Shown: positions 5,389 through 6,792 of the stretch, piece by piece | Layout of the letters: every line of letters begins with the position of its first letter | How positions within the stretch are numbered: position 1 is the first letter of the stretch | Origin: an uncultured Selenomonadaceae bacterium | GTDB lineage: Bacteria; Bacillota; Negativicutes; Selenomonadales; Selenomonadaceae | DNA: 6,792 nt | Assembly: GCA_910579115.1 (NCBI GenBank) | Contig: CAJTSO010000007.1 | Coordinates: 22,074 to 28,865 of the forward strand | Direction: 5' to 3' | Made by a program: the position numbers and the translations under genes | The notes under the pieces: generated by a model | Told to the model about the DNA's origin: nothing | The model's input: the letters and a program-made list of their open reading frames with translations, nothing else | Databases searched by the model: none

Positions 5389-5411
5389 AAGGAATGAAAA
5401 TGGCATTATAG
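5389..5411 (+). other. Minimal leader ORF directly abutting recF
   Basis: AAGGA (5389-5393) is spaced 6 bases from ATG 5400, which encodes only Met-Ala-Leu before TAG 5409-5411; the recF ATG begins at the next base. In-frame ATGs at 5382 and 5394 end at the same TAG. The recF ATG itself has no Shine-Dalgarno sequence within 15 bases, so ribosomes may start at 5400 and restart at recF. This is inferred from spacing only. Confidence 0.4.
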
Positions 5412-6698
5412 ATGAAGATAAAATCGCTTGCCCTGCGGAATTTTCGCAGCTATGAGGAACTAAAGCTGGAGCTTTCACCGGGAATAAATCTTCTGGCGGG
5501 GGAGAATGCCCAGGGAAAAACAAATATTCTCGAGGCTGTTTTCTATACGGCCCTGGCCCGCTCACACCGCACCTCAGATGACCGGGATCTGGTGAAGAAC
5601 GGCCGCGGGGAAGCCTCGGTAGATATTGTTTTAGATCGGCTGGGAGTAGAGAATAACCTTTCCTTTCACATCTACCGGCAGGGACGCCGGAAAATAATCG
5701 TCAACGGGGCGCCGGTAACCCTCCGTCAGCACGTGGGTTCAGTGAATATAGTCTGTTTTTCGCCGGAGGATCTGTATCTGGTGAAGGGAGCCCCGGCAGT
5801 TCGGAGGCGCTTTCTCGATGCGGAGCTCAGCCAGGCCAGCGCCGCTTATTTTCATGATTTTGACGAATATGTAAAAATCCTCAATCAGCGGAACAGCCTC
5901 CTTAAATCAATCAGGGAAAGGATTACCGGCTTATCTGATGATGAGTATGGCTCTGAAGGATGCGAAGGAGGTTATTCAGCAGGGGGCATCAGGGAAAAAA
6001 CAGCCGGTTTTGACAGGGAAAGCCCCGATGATCTGCTGGAGGTCTGGGACAGCAATCTGGCTGACCGGGCGGCCAAGGTAGCGGTCCGCCGGTTAAACGC
6101 CATAAAGCGGCTGAAAAGGGTAGCGGGAGAGATCGCCGGTAATCTGACAAGGGGAGCCGACGTCCTGGATATGGAGTATGAGCAGATAAATCTGAAGCAG
6201 GACGATACCGGCAGGATAATGATGTATGAGGCGGTAAAGGAAGTAAAGGAAAGCTCCGGCGATATTTTTAATGATTCCCTGATAAAGAAAATAGCCGATG
6301 GATATCTGGCCGAGCTGAGGCTGCGCCGCCGAAGGGATATCTTTCGGGGGAACACGTCCATCGGTCCCCACCGGGACGATATAAAGATAACCGTAAACGG
6401 CCTTGATTTAAGGGATTTTGGTTCTCAAGGGCAGCAGAGAACCGGGGCTCTGTGCCTGAAGCTGGCGGAAGTGGAATTTCTCCGTCAGATGGCCGGGGAA
6501 TACCCGCTCCTGCTCCTTGACGATGTGATGAGCGAGCTGGATCGGGGACGGAGGCTGGAGCTTCTGGAATATATCCGCCGCTCGGATATTCAAAGTATTA
6601 TTACGGCCACCGATAAAGCTTACTTTGAGGGGGCAATTGGTTCGATCCAGGCTGTCTTTAAGGTAAAAAACAGTATCGTTGAGAAGGTCAGCTTCTAA
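5412..6698 (+). CDS. recF: DNA replication and repair protein RecF
   Basis: RecF is an SMC-like ATPase that binds gapped DNA and, with RecO and RecR, helps load RecA at stalled or damaged forks. The 428-residue product opens with MKIKSLALRNFRSYEEL, the family's canonical start, and has Walker A GENAQGKTN (30-38, K36), the ABC/SMC signature SQGQQR (338-343) and Walker B LLLLDDVMSELD (366-377, D370/D371). An in-frame TAG lies immediately before ATG 5412, so this is the most upstream possible start. The protein is longer than the usual 360-375 residues; much of the excess is a Gly/Ser/Asp-rich stretch at about 173-205 in the arm/lid region between the two halves of the ATPase head, which should be a surface loop. 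The frame is intact and the ATPase motifs complete. It follows dnaN in the common Bacillota order but without rlbA/yaaA between them. Base use is G-rich over C on this strand. Confidence 0.96.
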   Translation: MKIKSLALRNFRSYEELKLELSPGINLLAGENAQGKTNILEAVFYTALARSHRTSDDRDLVKNGRGEASVDIVLDRLGVENNLSFHIYRQGRRKIIVNGAPVTLRQHVGSVNIVCFSPEDLYLVKGAPAVRRRFLDAELSQASAAYFHDFDEYVKILNQRNSLLKSIRERITGLSDDEYGSEGCEGGYSAGGIREKTAGFDRESPDDLLEVWDSNLADRAAKVAVRRLNAIKRLKRVAGEIAGNLTRGADVLDMEYEQINLKQDDTGRIMMYEAVKEVKESSGDIFNDSLIKKIADGYLAELRLRRRRDIFRGNTSIGPHRDDIKITVNGLDLRDFGSQGQQRTGALCLKLAEVEFLRQMAGEYPLLLLDDVMSELDRGRRLELLEYIRRSDIQSIITATDKAYFEGAIGSIQAVFKVKNSIVEKVSF

Positions 6699-6734
6699 TC
6701 GGCCTCATAGTCTTCCATGCAGGTTGGCAGGAAC

Positions 6735-6781
6735 CCTCTCCGGCACATTCGACAATGTGCCGCCTATTTCAATAGGAGAGG
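6735..6781. other. Compact multi-hairpin structure after recF
   Basis: A perfect 9-bp hairpin, CGGCACATT (6741-6749), loop CGAC, AATGTGCCG (6754-6762), is followed at once by a 5-bp hairpin CCTAT-TTCA-ATAGG (6763-6776). Both are enclosed by CCTCTC (6735-6740) pairing with GAGAGG (6776-6781), giving a three-way-junction shape with one shared base. No T-run follows, so it is not a typical terminator. It begins 36 bases after the recF stop and may be a leader structure of the next gene, a processing site or a repeat element; the window ends 11 bases later. Confidence 0.6.
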
Positions 6782-6792
6782 CAAGAACGCCC

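Noticed and set aside
5223..5411. Degraded rlbA/yaaA pseudogene between dnaN and recF
   Set aside because: The gap is shorter than the gene needs once the repeat is considered, and no frame shows S4-domain residues.

Overview
The window carries the replication-initiation locus of a bacterial chromosome: dnaA, a long non-coding origin (oriC), dnaN and recF, all on the + strand. A 3'-truncated-at-the-window-edge peptidase U32 gene and a class III aminotransferase gene lie upstream. The dnaA-dnaN-recF order, AAGGAG-like ribosome sites, sigma-A-type promoter and origin architecture (DnaA boxes on both sides of dnaA, with unwinding signals just before dnaN) point to Bacillota (Firmicutes), probably a clostridial or Negativicutes-type lineage with moderate GC. 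I cannot name a genus.

Layout: 1-369 is the C-terminus of a U32-family peptidase, followed 15 bases later by a class III PLP aminotransferase (385-1677); the two look like one operon. A G-U-rich hairpin with a T-run (1795-1825) ends that operon. The dnaA leader follows, with an extended -10 promoter (1862-1890) and three near-consensus DnaA boxes (1989-2020), then dnaA (2042-3559). The 526-base gap before dnaN is the origin. It holds a ~140-base interrupted palindrome carrying an inverted pair of DnaA boxes, a set of weaker boxes spaced exactly 11 bases apart, one perfect TTATCCACA box, and a Bacillus-like basal unwinding system (tandem boxes, GC spacer, CTA DnaA-trios, AT-rich DUE) that runs up to the dnaN ribosome site. 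dnaN is best started at ATG 4086. Between dnaN and recF there is no rlbA/yaaA gene; a 189-base gap holds another long inverted repeat. recF (5412-6698) has a Gly/Ser-rich insertion and no good ribosome site of its own, but is preceded by a tiny in-frame leader ORF. The last 94 bases hold a compact multi-hairpin structure.

How it works together: DnaA binds its box clusters, melts the AT-rich DNA before dnaN through the DnaA-trios and probably represses its own promoter; DnaN is the sliding clamp for the new forks; RecF loads recombination proteins at damaged forks. The + strand is C-rich over G in the sampled lines left of oriC and G-rich over C in recF, as expected near a replication origin, so the U32/aminotransferase operon points head-on into the leftward fork. 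I see no CRISPR array, tRNA, rRNA, transposase or clearly new multi-gene system; what is unusual is in the non-coding DNA of the origin and the dnaN-recF gap.
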